This document shows, piece by piece, positions 1 through 14,108 of a stretch of DNA of 64,000 nt (within the stretch, counting starts at the first letter, position 1; each line of letters starts with the position of its first letter). Origin of the DNA: Anoplolepis gracilipes (lineage: Eukaryota; Arthropoda; Insecta; Hymenoptera; Formicidae); NCBI RefSeq assembly GCF_047496725.1, contig NC_132978.1, positions 10,196,501 to 10,260,500 of the forward strand. Reading direction: 5' to 3'. The position numbers were made by a program, and so were the translations under genes. Below the pieces are notes generated by a model. The model saw only the letters and a list, made by a program, of their open reading frames with translations. It was not told the origin of the DNA and searched no databases.

Positions 1-563
1 AATAGACTGTGGTATAGACGGAAAAGAATAGCGTAGCATGGGCAGATGTGCACGTGTGCGCTTGGCGTCTGACTCGACTTGTCTTTTACTACTTGCGCCC
101 AAGCACAAACGGTCACCATGGTAGGTCTGGTCGCGTTTTTCCCACTGTACGTTTCACCTCTTGACTCTCGTAAAGTCTTACAGTTTTATAGTTCACGTAC
201 GCGCGATGCTGCATGGTTTACGTTGCATGTCAATTTTGCAAGTACGCTCGGCGTTAGCGATTGATCACACTGCCTTGTAATTTTTTATTTCTCTACAACT
301 TGGTAACTGTGAAATGTTGTCTTTTATAAAGTAGAATCGGATAAAATATATACGAAAAATATATTTTAGAAGTAAAATAATTTATTGCTATTTTTTCTTA
401 ATGTATACAAATTAAAACTTTAATCTTTTGATTGTATATATTTCCTTTTAAACAATCTCATTAATAAAGTTCTTCTAATTTTTTGCAGTTAAGTTTTCGC
501 TAGAATGGTGAAATTTTTTATGTTTATCTGTGTATATCTATCATTAAATATATGTATATATAT

Positions 564-602
<39 letters not shown>

Positions 603-3527
603 CACTGATTTTATATATTATTTCAATGTTACATACATTATGGTAGAAAACACTCTAATGTGCACATCATTAATGTATTGTGCGAAATGCACATATGCAA
701 AGAAAAACTGACAGAATCGATAACAATTTACATGCTATTTAATGTGTAAAAATAGTGTGTCGGATAACGCAATAGGGACTGCGAGGTTTCTACTTGCATT
801 ATGTTTACACGCACGGCACGCAGACACACAAATGTGCAATATGTCTGTATTTACTACTTTACGCTTCCAAATTTATTTGTTATAAAATTCAAATTACTTT
901 CCAAATATACATCTTGATTATTTTTATAATTAGAATATAAAATAGCAAAATAGTCTAAAACTGTCTAGTGGAAAGTAAACTCAGATATTTCATTACAATA
1001 TATACATTCGTTTGCAATATTATCTCTCGTTTGTATAATTATCTCTAAGTAAATACACACACACATACATATTAAAAATATCGGATATTATATACATATA
1101 GATCTATATGTATTATGTATGTGTGTGTGCGTGTAGGTATTAATTAGGATGACGAACAGCCAACTATTTAAAAATAATAGCTCTACTGGGAGATGTTAAC
1201 ACAGTCACTTTTTTCTCATACAGATTAAGCAAACACTTTATTATCAGTTATGTATAATTAGACGCATGCAAATTTGCTCTATGTCAACACGTTATCAAGC
1301 ATTCTGCAAATTTTCCAAGTGTTTTCTCAGAAGACATTTCTTAAGAAAGAGAGTATTGTAGCTTGAGAAAATTGATATGATAACGATAGATAAAAATGTT
1401 TAAAAATCGAAATATATACAAATATAATTTCGTTTTCCTTTTTTTAAGTAGAATTTGCACTGTGATATAAAAAAATAAAATTGTCTATTAATTTTATAAA
1501 TCTAATTGCAATTTGCAATTTCTTTTTCCATAAATTGAATCTGCAATAGACAAGTAAAATATCAAATTTTATAAATGTCCATCTATATTACTTTTATATA
1601 TTATTTTTAAATTAGCAAAGAATGTCGCGAATTTAAAAATTAGCAAATTATACTCGTTTCATTTATAGAATGCGCATTTATTAGAACGCAAACTTTCGCT
1701 TCTCATGTTGAAGTAAGATAAGCTATTGGCACGCGATTCTCTGCGTTGAAACATTTTTCATTTTTTTACATTTGCATAAATACGCGAAAAAAGTATGCCT
1801 AGTGTTTTGATCGTGTTGCATTGCGGATATACTATATAACGGTAAATGTTCACGGTACGCATCGTAAAGGTCAAAGATCGTTATATGACACTGCAGTCTT
1901 CGTTAGATTGTAAAAGCCGCAGCAACAACTTCAATCGCGAATTTCCGCACGTTACATTTTTCATGCTGCACGTTCTTTTCGATCACGCGAAAAGTATAAC
2001 AAGGAGTTTGCTATTTCATATATCGTTTTATATGCTTCCAATATTTCTTATCTGCATCAATTTATTTCTAGGTTCGATTGTAATAATGTGGTACGCGAAT
2101 GTTAATATAAAACATTTTTTTTCCTGATGTTAAAATTAATAAAAAATTATCGTTTTTTAAGAGTAAAATCCTATGACATCATTAAATGAATTATCATTGT
2201 CTTTCAATGATTCGATCAGTTGAGGATCGCTGTAAGACGTGAAACGTTATTATAATGTAATTTTCAGGTTGTTACTGAACTTAAACGTTCTTTAAATTCC
2301 GTTTGTCGATCAAACGATGCGATCGTGAGCTTTATTGCACTATTATACTACGAATCCGGCCCGAAAGTATCTTTTCTTGTTTGTAGAATACGACGTACTA
2401 AACGTTGGCGAAGAGACATCGCGATGGAATGCAATGTCAGGAGATTTTCAACGGAGTTGATAGCGATGAATTAAGTGTCGAATACTTGCATCGGGGCGAA
2501 TTTATAACACGTTCTTGAATCCACTATGACGCGCAATAAGATAGTGACTTTGCGTGTTGCAGAGCTAGGTACTACTTTATGCCACTCCTCCTATAAATTA
2601 TCTACATATTTCTCCTCTGTAACTTTACTTTATTTTTCGCTATCTGGTGGCCCACTTTAAACCATGACAATATAGCACTTGATTGTAATAATGACAATAG
2701 CAATTGAATGTAATTAATTTCTGTTAAGAAACTTGATAGTTATTATACTATATCTTATATATTTTTCATATATATTTTATTTATTATACTATATTTATAG
2801 TTCATTTTTTTAGTTAAATTATTTACTTTTTAATTAAATCGTATTACGAGTCTTAAAATTATTTATAGATCTAAATAAAAAAATTATATGTCAATACAAA
2901 TTAAAAAAGCCATTATTGCGTGAACATAAAATATAGAATTATCCTAAATTAAATTAGTAATTAATTAATGTTTCATATAGTGGAACTTTTAATTTTTATG
3001 TAAATGATAGTTCAAGAATAATAAACCACCTACATATGTATAATGCATCGTTATGATTCGTTTGCTACAAACACATTCGTTTCTTGAATCAAATAATTTT
3101 AATGTCACAATCGCAGATTAATTTTGTTCCTCTTTCCTTTGATCGATTGTAAAGGAAATTATTATAATTATGATTAATTGCAGAATATGTATAACATTAC
3201 TGCGGTAGTTTTCCGTGCATTCAAAGATATAGACATTAAAAGATAAATATCCTTGATAATTTATAGTATTATTTTCTATCATACACCGCAATCAATGTTA
3301 TTTTTAAGAAATTTTTCATCAGTAGATAGTAGTCATATCAGAAGATAAATTAAGGTATACATATATTTCTTTAAGAATATCTTATATATTTTATCATGCA
3401 AACTTAATTATGCATCTAACAATGAAGGATTTAGATAATTTTCTGTAAATGAAGAAATGTTAAAAAGATCGCTCATCAGGTTTTTTTCCCTTTCGAATTC
3501 GTTAGAATTTTCAAATTATATACTTAC
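1..3527. other. AT-rich non-coding stretch, probably intron of the gene whose first exon is at 3528-4022
   Basis: No exon with coding character was seen. Short open frames here (for example 79-264, 505-711, 1846-2127) have no splice context, and one of them runs through an AT microsatellite. Because the minus-strand exon at 4022-3528 ends in a strong splice donor and its continuation must lie at lower coordinates, this stretch is best read as its first intron running off the window edge. That reading is inference. Confidence 0.5.
568..596. repeat. (TA)n microsatellite
   Basis: Uninterrupted TA dinucleotide run of about 14 units. The 505-711 open frame reads through it as alternating Tyr-Ile, so that frame is not evidence of a gene. 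Confidence 0.9.
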
Positions 3528-4022
3528 TTGCCTAGACGCAGTCGGGGTCGGTGGATCGGAAGATTCCTTCTGGTTTTGCTTTCTTCTGGCCTGATTCTGC
3601 GCACCCTGCGCAGAACCGCCGACGGGTCCGCCGCCACCCCACTTGATTACATGAGGTCCCGAATTACGACGTGGCGGCGGACCCAGCCGCTCGCCCTGAT
3701 CCTCGGGTGGCGAGCCAAGCGCCCCACCTGGTGGTGACAGGAACAAGTGAGTACGATAGCCGTGCCCCTGGTGCTCGTGATCGCCCATCGACGGAAAGTA
3801 TCCGAATTCCCGGCTGCGTCGTATGGGTCCACGTGCGCCGCCGACCACCGACTGGCCGACGCGCGCCGCGCCAAAACGCGTTCCTAGCTGACCGAACGAA
3901 GCCGCACCGGTTCCGTAAACGCTACCCAGGACAGGCCGAACTTCCCCTAGTCCTCCTCCACCTAGTCCGCCACCACCGGATCCTTTCTCGCCTCCGAAAT
4001 TCTTGCGGAACATAAGATTCAT
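3528..4022 (-). CDS. First coding exon (165 codons) of an unidentified gene; Gly/Pro/Arg-rich disordered N-terminus
   Basis: The frame begins with ATG at 4022 (MNLMFRKNFGGEKG...) and has an in-frame TGA 36 nt upstream, which supports a true start. It ends at a Gln codon (3530-3528) followed by a consensus donor GTAAGT on the minus strand, phase 0. The 165 residues are low complexity: Gly runs near residues 16-25, repeated Pro near residues 98-122, and many Arg, with a more ordered patch around FGYFPSMGDHEHQGHGYRTH (about residues 73-92). Base composition is much richer in GC than the flanks. No domain is recognisable. Such N-termini occur on insect ion channels, kinases and RNA-binding proteins, so no function is assigned. 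Downstream exons lie beyond the left edge. Confidence 0.7.
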
Positions 4023-4700
4023 GACTGACTTCAGTGCACGATTTCAGATCGCTATCAGCATATATTTCTCGTGGTGTGTATGTGTGTTTGTTTTTTTTTT
4101 TTTTTTTTTTTTCCTTTTCTCTTTTTACTCGACCGTATGATATGTTCGGTCGATTCGGTCGGGTGTTCGAGGATGCGCGTGGAAGAGAGACATTTTGGTG
4201 GTGGCGGTGTGCGACAATCACAAGGAGGTATGGAAACGTTTAGCGTTTCTTTAAATCTTTCTTAAAGATTCCCGATACACGATTTCGTGTCTAGGATTTT
4301 GCCGTTTTTTCGACACAAAATCTTTTCTTTTTTTTTTTTGCGCACGATCCTCTCTGGGCACATCGATAGCCGTGTCTAACTCATGGCGGAATGTACACTA
4401 TGAGATTAACGACACATTGTAAACGCCAATTTTGGCGTATGATGTTTCGTCCGAGCCCAGGAGAAATCGGCGTAATGTAGCAGCGGACATCATTGAAATC
4501 GGAATTGGAGTTTAAGCCGCTCGTGCAAAGGCGCTGACAATCAATCCCCGATAGGGGATACTCGCGGAAATGTTCGAGTACTTTAACTTTTACCGACTTC
4601 TGCCGTGTTGTACTAAAGCACTCGCGTGGCTGATCTAGGTCGAATGAAAAGAATGATAATGATCTGTCGCGCGATCTCTCGACCGAAATACACGGAAGAT
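4023..4700 (-). promoter_or_regulatory. Probable 5' UTR and promoter region of the 3.5-4.0 kb first exon
   Basis: The sequence just upstream of the ATG at 4022 has no pyrimidine tract typical of a 3' splice site, so the exon probably continues upstream as 5' UTR. The stretch is richer in CpG than its surroundings to about 4.7 kb and contains a 24-nt T run (4089-4112), which would be poly-A in the transcript. No TATA box was recognised. The transcription start is not resolved. Confidence 0.4.
4089..4112. repeat. Poly-T tract
   Basis: Twenty-four consecutive T on the plus strand, inside the probable 5' UTR of the minus-strand exon. It may be a homopolymer microsatellite or the tail of an old retroposed insertion. 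Confidence 0.85.
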
Positions 4701-4754
4701 AATAGAAACTTTTGACTTCAGAATACTGATTGTGAAAACGGATAAAATCTTTAC

Positions 4755-4755
<1 letters not shown>

Positions 4756-4786
<31 letters not shown>
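4756..4786. repeat. (TA)n microsatellite
   Basis: About 15 TA units without interruption. It also creates the spurious minus-strand open frame over 4635-4820. Confidence 0.9.
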
Positions 4787-4792
<6 letters not shown>

Positions 4793-4822
4793 TTTGTGGA
4801 GAGTATATATTAAAATACAAAC

Positions 4823-7800
4823 GTGATAAAAATTTAAACTTTTTAATATTTTACGAAAATTATAAAATATTAATATTGCCTTAAAATGAAGCACAAAATT
4901 ATCGAATAATCTATTCTATTTAATAATATAATTATTTAAGATATATACGTCTGCTTTGTCAGCGTGTGTGAAAATTATTGTTAGTATTTCAAAATATTTT
5001 TACTCTGTTGAATAAATGTACATTTTATTAAAACTTTATTAAAATTTTATTAATATGTAAATTTTAGATATGCAAAAACTAGATTAATTTTTTCGCGACG
5101 CCTATTTATCGATGTCGTACTCTTCGTGTTTTTAAAAAGCGTGAGCGATATAAGAAATCACGAATTTATATCTGAATTTATATCTGAAAACTAAGTTAAC
5201 GGCACTTACACGTTATTTCTCCGAACTATCCATAGTTTACAAAGAATGTACAAAAGAAAAGAAACATAAAGAAACCTGCATAATTAAACAAGATCAATAC
5301 CCTGAAAGACGACTTGATAAAATACTATAAATACATAAGTATAATTAAAAATATAACAACGGTCTGTGTATTATTTTTTTCTATTAATTGACACCTTATA
5401 TTAAAGAGTTATAGGATAATTTTCTTTACTAACAACAAAATGAACTCAGGATATTTTCATACAGTTGATACGTACATATAAATAAAGTACAAAATAAATA
5501 AACTGCATAATTTCAAAATTAAATAAACAACGTTATAAATCGCGTTAGCTTAATACATATTAATAGTTTCTCTAATTTTGTACATGTAAGTGATAATACA
5601 CATCACACAGTTGAAAAACAATAAGATCGCGAAAATCGAAACACTGATTCAATATGCGAAATAAATATTAAATGATTCGTTAACATTGTTGTAATTCAAT
5701 TTCCAATTTGCTCTTTATCAAATATAAGCTTTATAATTCGATACACTGATAAAAAGATAACGGAAAGTACTCGTTAAATCGAAGTTGTTGAATGATAACT
5801 TAAACAATTTTAACACCTAAGGTCGCGTGTAATTAGATTTTGTCAATTCGATACACATTCTAAAGAGCTATATGCAGATCGTGCTATTAATCCTTTGCGT
5901 CAGCTGCACTGGATGAAATATTATTTTGAATATTTAACAATATTAAATTATTCGTTCGTGTTAAAAAATATTTATGCACTGTTCAATAATTTATATATTT
6001 TACATTTTATTAAATTTATTTGTGTTTAAATTTGTTTGATATTATTTGTAATCTCACTTTTTTGAAAAATTAAGTTTATAAAAGTAGGACATTTAAATTA
6101 ACCACAGAGAGTTATATATAATGCGTGACATATAAGATTAAATGAGGCACGAAAACGCGTACGTTGACTAACGTTTGCCACTTCGCAGTGAACTGTCTCG
6201 TTGTAGAAACGGCACGAGCTTTAATAGTCTCTCGATTGATCTAAAGCAGACTGCTTTATCAGTAGCATACGACGCAGACATAGATGCGTAAAAACGAAAA
6301 AATTATTTAATTCATTTTAATGCTGCGCGTTTTAATCGACAATAATAAAAAATGTAATCTATATTGACTCGAATGTTATAATAACTGAATGTTATAATAT
6401 CTGAAGAGTATTTCTTGTTTAACAAATCTTGTTGCGACGATATTTTTGTAGTAATTTAATTCTAATAATTAAAAACTTGCAAAAAGTATTTGATAAAACA
6501 TTCTATCCAAAGTTTGTGATATGTCGAATGACATTCTAATGGTATGTTTTATAAAAAAATTTTACAATTTTAAAATTCTAAGATCAGTTCTTCCAAATTA
6601 TTTTGAAATGAGATAGAATTTTTGCAACTTATAATTTGTTTTAAGCACGTGTTCCATTACTTTATATGATAACGATGCAAATCAGTTAACGAGGTAAACG
6701 TCTTTTACTATTTTATTTGATCTATAGGCAAGGTACGTGACCGTGAGTTTATATTAGTTACTGGACTTAATATACAAGGTTATTGTTTCCTCTGTTTATA
6801 TCTTCTAATGCAATATGTCACATTAAACTAAATTATATGTTTAAAAAAATATTAAAGCATTTATATAATAAAGATTTTTTAATCAATTTTACTAATTTCA
6901 AGCATTATTTGTGTACGTGTTATACTTCAATTTTTATTTAACATTTTTTAATTTTAATATATTAAAACAATTAGCAAAAATAACAAAATATTAAAAAATT
7001 TAAAGTTATATGATACATATATTAGTTTCGAATATTCTATATCATGGTATAAAAATTTCATGTAATTTATTTTTCATATTGTAAGATTAAATAAATGTGT
7101 AATAGTACAAAATATAATGTAATATATAAATGTATAAAAATAATTTATCTCGTTTGTTTGAAGCAAATAAAAATAATTCGAAGCGGGAAAGTCATCATCT
7201 AAGAATTTTAGTCAGTAACTACATGCGAAAGAAACAAATTGCTTGAATGCTACAATACTGTGGCAACAAACTACGGCAATTTATCTCATTGACTTTTTAA
7301 CGAAATCCGCCGAATTTACTCTGTTATCGAGTCACGTATCGTGGAGAGAAAATTCAACTTTTCCTGGCAATAAAGCAAATATCGAGATTAACATTTATTC
7401 TCGGATTTGCACTAAAGCAGTTTATGCGGTTTCAAATACTGTCATAATAGTGACTATATATAATAATTAAAAGAAGAACTTTTAATTATTATAAATATAA
7501 CTGTTCTCTTATTATATTAATATGTTTAATGGACTAAATTTTAAACATTAGATATATTAATTACATTCTAACTATAATTATTCTACTCAATAATAAATAA
7601 ATATTTCGAGAGATTTAACATGCAAGTTTCAGATTATAACCTAAAACAAAAATCTCTCTTTAATCTTTCTACAATTATTCTTAATATTAAATTATTAAGT
7701 TAAAATGTTTTTTTCCCATTTTTATTATTGTGTTAAATATAGATGTCAATTTTATTGACCTGTCAGTTTGATGGCCATATTTTGAATGAAATTCAAAGCT

Positions 7801-8200
7801 AATCCCGATCGATTATTCTGGCTTCATCGTGACTTTTATTTTTTTCTATGTAACACAGTACACACAGACACACAAAATAAATATAGTTTGATACGATAAT
7901 GATTTTTTATTTCGTCGAAAAAAAACCTTGCACTTCAAACTAATTTTACATATATACTTTCTTCGCAAAATCTCGATTGTTAAACTAACTTGGTAGACTA
8001 TGAACGGCTTCTACTACTAGAGGAAACAATCGTTCAAACTTTATGCAAATTTTGGAGTTTTACACGAGTAAAGCAAGCGAGCAACTGTCTCCGTGATAAT
8101 ATGCGAATATATAAGGACAAGGACGAGACTGTCGTCTATCACAGCTGTCGGAATGCCATTACAAGCGATGACCGATATAAAACTCACGGTTGATCAAAAA
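4823..8200. other. AT-rich stretch, nothing assignable
   Basis: Read on both strands. There are only short open frames, scattered stops, and no pair of splice sites bounding a coding-like segment. One consensus donor on the minus strand near 5214 has no convincing exon behind it. Confidence 0.5.
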
Positions 8201-8227
8201 CTACAATTATATACATAGAGAGAGAGT

Positions 8228-9776
8228 ACGATAGATCTAGAAATATTTTTCACAACATAATGAGGACACATTGCGTGATAATTAAATGCACTATTATACG
8301 ACGAAAACGAAAGCTGGAAATGGATAGGAATGATCAATGAATGATTTACAGTTGATTTATATCGTTTTAAAATATTCAAATAAGAGAAGATGTTTAACAT
8401 TACGCGATATTCGATTATATGAATAAAATATCACTTGAAATATTCTTTTAAGCGCGAAAAAATCTATAAAATTTTAAAATTTTTTATACTTTATAATTTT
8501 ATAAAGTATAAAAAATATATAATTACATATAAAAATTATAATAAAAATGAATGTGCGAATATCTTAATTTGAACATTCTTTTGTGATAAAAAGTTTTCAA
8601 AAACATTTCGCGTATAAATCGTATAAACTTAAACCACGGTCATTCTATCAGAAAAAACAAAGTTATATTGATGTGAAAGCACGAATACTTGGACGTCTAC
8701 TTTGCTCTGTAGATCGATACTATATTGAAATATTCACGAGTAACTCGATTGGCATGAGTGCACAGCCGCATTGCAAGGATGAAGTAAAAGAAAATGACGA
8801 TTAAAGACTTTTATCTATTTGTGTTTCCAGCATTGGTGACTATAATGTCCGTCTTATATGAAAGAGCTTAAACTCTGTCATATCATTTCACATAATTCGC
8901 AATATAAAAGCATAAATGGTATTATTCATATCAGATATATTCAATGCCATTGAATTCCGCGTTTATTCTATTCATACGAGACAAGCGAGGAAAAATAACG
9001 TCAAAGTCACGATAGACAGTACAGAGGCATTTATGAAACACGTGTTCTGTGCAGTCGATCGATCTTGTATTGTAATATTCACACTACACACGCGATTGTC
9101 GGCAAGGTTCGGATTCGGCATCTTTGAGATAACGGGTGATTTAAATGAACGGTGTACTTCAATGGTATAACTTTATTGGTCGCAACGTGACATGCATTTC
9201 GTATCGATGAAATATAGAGTAACGGGAGTGGCATATTTATGCTAGAATTCGTTTTGTAAATGATATTTCGGCAAGTTTCTTTTCGGTTCGGTAAGATAAC
9301 TTGATCTTATAATTCAACAAAGTAATGCTGCGTGCACAACGCGATCTCGCAATTTGAGTAATCTTGTGACAGTCGTATTAATACTTGGGCAAGTTAATCT
9401 CGCGCGAAAAATTCGATCATAATTTTCCATTAATCATTGAATTATCGAAAGGGTGAGGATGATCGGTATCATACACGTTAGTACTCGTGAAACCTGTGTT
9501 TTGCGCGGTAAATCGATAACGCTTTGAAATATTTACACGCGCGACACGAAATACGCACATTAATCGCGAAGGAAATATTTTTTTACGGGATGACAGAATG
9601 ACAGCGCGTATAATGGTAATCTGATGTGTAAAACTGCGCATAGGATGGAAGGCAGATTTTTCTACGAATACGACGAGTACACGATAGGATTGGAGAGAGA
9701 GAGAGAGAAGAGTACAGACACATGACACACACGTGTTCCAGACGCGATAGATCGATATACTGATTGAAATATTCAC
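8228..9776 (+). repeat. Cluster of five diverged copies of a short motif
   Basis: A core of about 26-30 nt resembling tagatcgat-(5-7 nt)-ttgaaatattcac occurs at about 8228-8253 (most diverged), 8709-8737, 9054-9083, 9508-9536 and 9746-9776, all in the same orientation, spaced 481, 345, 454 and 238 nt. In copies 2 and 3 the similarity extends into flanking sequence, and the plus-strand translation reads CSVDRYYIEIFT against CAVDRSCIVIFT. Copies 4 and 5 have stops in that frame. It could be an eroded tandem repeat, remains of a repeated coding unit, or clustered regulatory sites carrying ATCGAT. By-eye comparison only. Confidence 0.5.
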
Positions 9777-10260
9777 TGTATAACGCGATGTGTGCCGCGA
9801 CGTCAAGGTCTCTCCACGAAGGTTATTATCTCTGCTTGTCTTGACTTGCTTGATCCAGACATGCGATGCCACGCGATGCCACGCGATGTCAGCTTGACGG
9901 CGTGTGTCACGATGGTACCTCGGTCGAGAGTGAATACGGTCCTGGCGACGCACGCATTCACTCGAGTGAGAGCGCGTTCTTTCGCGTTACTTTGAAAGAT
10001 CGCGGCAGGGTGCGCGGAAAAGAAAGAGAGAAATGGAGAAAGAATGAGAAATGGAGAAAGACGGAACGAGCGTAGAGACGCGGCGCACTCCTGGCGAACG
10101 ACACCTTCGCACTGAGCCATGGCACGAGGTATCGCGACGTTTCTCAGGGCCGTCGAGAAACTGTAGCTCCCCGCGAACGTGCTGTGCGACTAGATAGACG
10201 AAGACACGTGGGAGTCGCGCTACGTCGTCTGCCTAATTCAAGCGTAGCAATTGCTACCTC
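9600..10260. promoter_or_regulatory. CpG/GAGA-rich island, possible promoter or UTR exon
   Basis: GC and CpG rise sharply, and there is a purine-rich GAGA-like segment (9693-9712 and 10020-10075). Long open frames occur on both strands but have no protein-like character (compositional). This is the typical look of an insect promoter or 5' UTR. No clear donor was found, so the orientation is unknown. Confidence 0.35.
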
Positions 10261-13200
10261 GCGCGCAGTTTCGATAATGTCATTTTCTTATGAGGAGTGA
10301 TTAAGTTATTACGCGTCATTGTATAATATATTTGGCAAACGTCACCCCAGACGATATCTATTTTAGAAGCGCGTTCTGGCGCAGGCAGAACTTTTCGGAC
10401 GCAGTTAAGTTAAAAATTAATTTTTATCAGTTAGAATTATAATGTGAGTCATGTGAGTAATATGCAGTGTGATGTTATCGTATTTGCTTATTGAAGAAAA
10501 TATTTATTCCATGAAAATGACGAAGAGATATTGCAGTATTTCTGAATTTAGACGTTTGCTTGCATAAGGTTGACAAGTCAAACAGATATATTATATATGA
10601 CAATGTTTATATATTAATATTGATTGAGATTTTTATAGGATTTTATTTGTGTTATAACAAATATAAAAAATATCATAAAAGAAATTTTTTATAAAAAAGA
10701 TAAAAGATTAAGTATATGAAGAATAGAAACGTGAATTTCTTGATTAAATTAGATGTCGAAAGACGAAAACTATTTTACACACCATTATGAACATACATAT
10801 TTTTTTATCATTTTAAAATCATTAATTAACGGATAATATCGTGCTTGTAAATATTCGAATATTTTTTATTTATATTATATTTTCTTCTAATAGCTACTAA
10901 TTGACTTAAAGATCTTCAATAAAATCATCTGCCTTTTTTTATTTAGAATAATCTAGAATACAAAAAGATTGAAATTCTATTTTTAATGTGTATACTTTTT
11001 ATAATTATATATATTAAGAAATATTTAATGAAGAATCGATAAAATATCTAATGAAATTATTTAAACGGGAATAAATGCAAAAATATTTTTATTTAGTTAA
11101 TTTATAATTATATAAATTAATATTAATAATTATATATTAATAATTATATAAATTAATAATATATAATTGTATTATATAATAGCGAATTAAAAATTAATAC
11201 GATCACATGATTATTCGCTGAATATATTTTTTGGTATGTATAAACGTATTCTAAAGTATCTATTTTTATATTTATGAAACAAAAACGATAGCATTAATTC
11301 TAAAAATATGGCATTTTGTATGTGAGTGACATATTAATTATCTGACAAGTATCGCAATTTTTATATGCAACTGTTTAATACTGCAGAAAGAAATACTTTA
11401 AAAAGAAATCTCCATCGCAAATTGAAAAAGTAAATAATGTAAATAAATTTTCCTACATATCATAGAACTATTTAATTACTTTCACTGTTTAAATTCTAAG
11501 ATTCTAATTTTGTGAGTAAGGCAAACACAAAAATAATACTGGTAAAATATAAGAGTCATGAAACGCATGGAATACAAAACACAGGTCATCATGTTTCTTT
11601 GCAAAAGTTAATTTACAAGAGGTAGAACAGAAAAAGATATATATGTATATGTATATTTATGTGTGCAGCGTGTTGCACTAATAAAAACACTTGTGCCACT
11701 TTTTTTACTGGATGTATAGAAAAGAAATAATCATAGAATGTTATCATTTCAAACTAATGAGTAATTCAAATAGATAATTAAAATATTTGTTTTATTATAT
11801 ATACACACATTTAATTGATTATGTATATTTTTTATATATTTATACATATTTTATATATATATTTTAGATTATATATACATTATATTTACACAATATAATT
11901 ATAAATGATTTGATTATTGAAATATTATAATTGATATTTAGTTATTAAGATAACTGTGTAAATTAGATCGAATTAAAAACACATTAAGTTGTTTATACTT
12001 TCAGCAGTATAGATAAATATTTTTTTCACGTTACATTATTGATAAATGTAACGTTAAAATGAGTGCCGAATTTTGATCACAAGTTTGCTGGTGAAGCCAT
12101 CTATTTTTTAGAATTGGTAGTTTTTCTTACATCGTTCGAAAGTCTGTCTGCCAAGAATCACACGTTCACTGCTGACAGACACAAGGTAGTTTTTTTATTT
12201 GAGGAAATTCGTCTTTCACGGGTCAATAGTTACTATTCGACACGACATGCATGTTGAAAGAAAGAGAAAGAGAGAGGAACAAAAGTGGAAAATGCTCGCC
12301 GTACCCAATCGCGATTGTTGCACTTCAAAAGATTTATACTTTAGTTGCCAAGAATTGGCACACCTTCTGCCTTAATAAAACGAGCTACATTCCCGGATAT
12401 ATGTGACTTCGATTTATCTCTTTCAATTAATGGTATCTCTGTCGTCGTCTTTATTGCTTTACTTATTTCCTTGAACCTATTTGTGCTGCTCTTAAACCAC
12501 ACACCCGGCCGATACAAGATTACAAAGAGCTGAAATAATACTACTTCTGTAGAGGTATTAAATTGATAGACATAAATGTTTTTTTCCGAATTTTTAGGCA
12601 GATCGGTTATTTGCAATCGATTTAACTTCTCGGCTTCACCGTCGCTTCTGAGATCGAAATCTTTCGGGGGAGACACAACTTATCGTTATATTTATGTGCC
12701 GCGACGTACGTTTATTCTTGGCAAACGTTTGAAAACTAAAGTTGTCTCAAGTATTAATAGTGCGACGGTAATATGGCAGAACTATGAATACCTCAAGGTG
12801 TTCGTGACAGACGGCTCATGCTGGCACAGACGTGTCAGACGACATTTCAAAATCATTGATCTGATATTTTGATTTAGTCGAGTCAGTTTACAATATGACT
12901 CTTCAATTCGTCTTTTTTTCATTTGATATTTTGAGGTGGAAAACTCCTCTGATATTTATATTATCAATTGCTATAACAGAATGAAAAATCGATCGACTTT
13001 GATCGAAGGGTTTGAGTCGATCGAGTACCTCCATTTGGACACTTTATAGATGAGATACATTTTGACACTTTCTTCATGTATTTTATATACTCAAAATAAG
13101 GAAGCATTACCTAATGGTACTTTAAAAGCTAAAGTCTTTTGTATTGTGTTCTCATATGGCTTAAAATTAATTTCTTTTAATGTAGAGTATAATTCTTAAA

Positions 13201-14108
13201 AATAAAAATAAAAAAAATATAAATAAATAAAATTTACGAGCACACATTTCTTAATAAATAGTCTTAATAGAGAAATGTTTATCGTCTGCGGAGATATATT
13301 AGAAAAGATCTGCATTGTGTAAATATGTGAGGAATGTTACATGGATATAAATGTTACGAGCTACGAGCACTTTTATCATCGACGAGTCGCAAAAGTCTAT
13401 AAACCGGAAAGTAAATTTGAAAAACGACCGTGTGCATGTTCGTTTTTCAGATTATGACATATTTGAAATTGCAAGAATAACATGATCGATTAATAAGTTG
13501 TAACTTTTGCATGTGTTCTTCAACCTTGAACAATTTATATTTGATTGTGATTTTTTTATATCCGTTGGTATAATATGTCACCTTTTTTATATGTAGAATT
13601 TAATAGTTGTATTATTTTAAGTATAGTATTCTGTTTTTTCGTTTACACAATTTCTAAACATTTAAAAACTACGTTGATTAGTTTAATTAATGCGAAAAAA
13701 CAATAATAGATTAAATGCATTATTTGATTGTTTCTTCTAGAAATGAAAAGAATAACGACGCGATTATTATTTGTACAAAATAAAATTGTAACATAAAAAT
13801 TAGCGTTTTTTTTAATTTATAGTTAATTTAATATTGAATTTAAAAAAGCAAAAGATTGTTGGATATTTTTTCTTACATGTCATTCCCAAAAATAGATTTG
13901 GCAACAGTAACGATATTCAAATATCACATCTGTTAATTAATTCAATTAAATAGAATTAAATATACTTTGCCGCAATTTATCATATTTCTCACTCACATTC
14001 ATTCATTATAAAACCACCTGTGACGTGTTTGGCACTCTATCTACCACGGTTTTTGAGTATTTATTGGAGATGCGTAGAGTCATAAATAATTTCTGAATCA
14101 TTTTAATT
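10261..14108. other. AT-rich stretch, no supported gene
   Basis: The only frames of note are overlapping ones on both strands at 12341-12872. The minus one at 12676-12341 is 111 codons and uninterrupted, but it resembles nothing I know and has no clear splice sites. The rest is AT-rich with microsatellites. Confidence 0.4.

Noticed and set aside
9417..10120. Long frames on both strands (178 and 105 aa minus, 67-69 aa plus)
   Set aside because: They arise in a CpG-rich island, have no domain, and overlap each other on both strands, so composition explains them.
12341..12676. Minus-strand 111-codon frame
   Set aside because: Uninterrupted but with no recognisable similarity, no donor or acceptor, and overlapping plus-strand frames. 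Kept only as a note in the region description.
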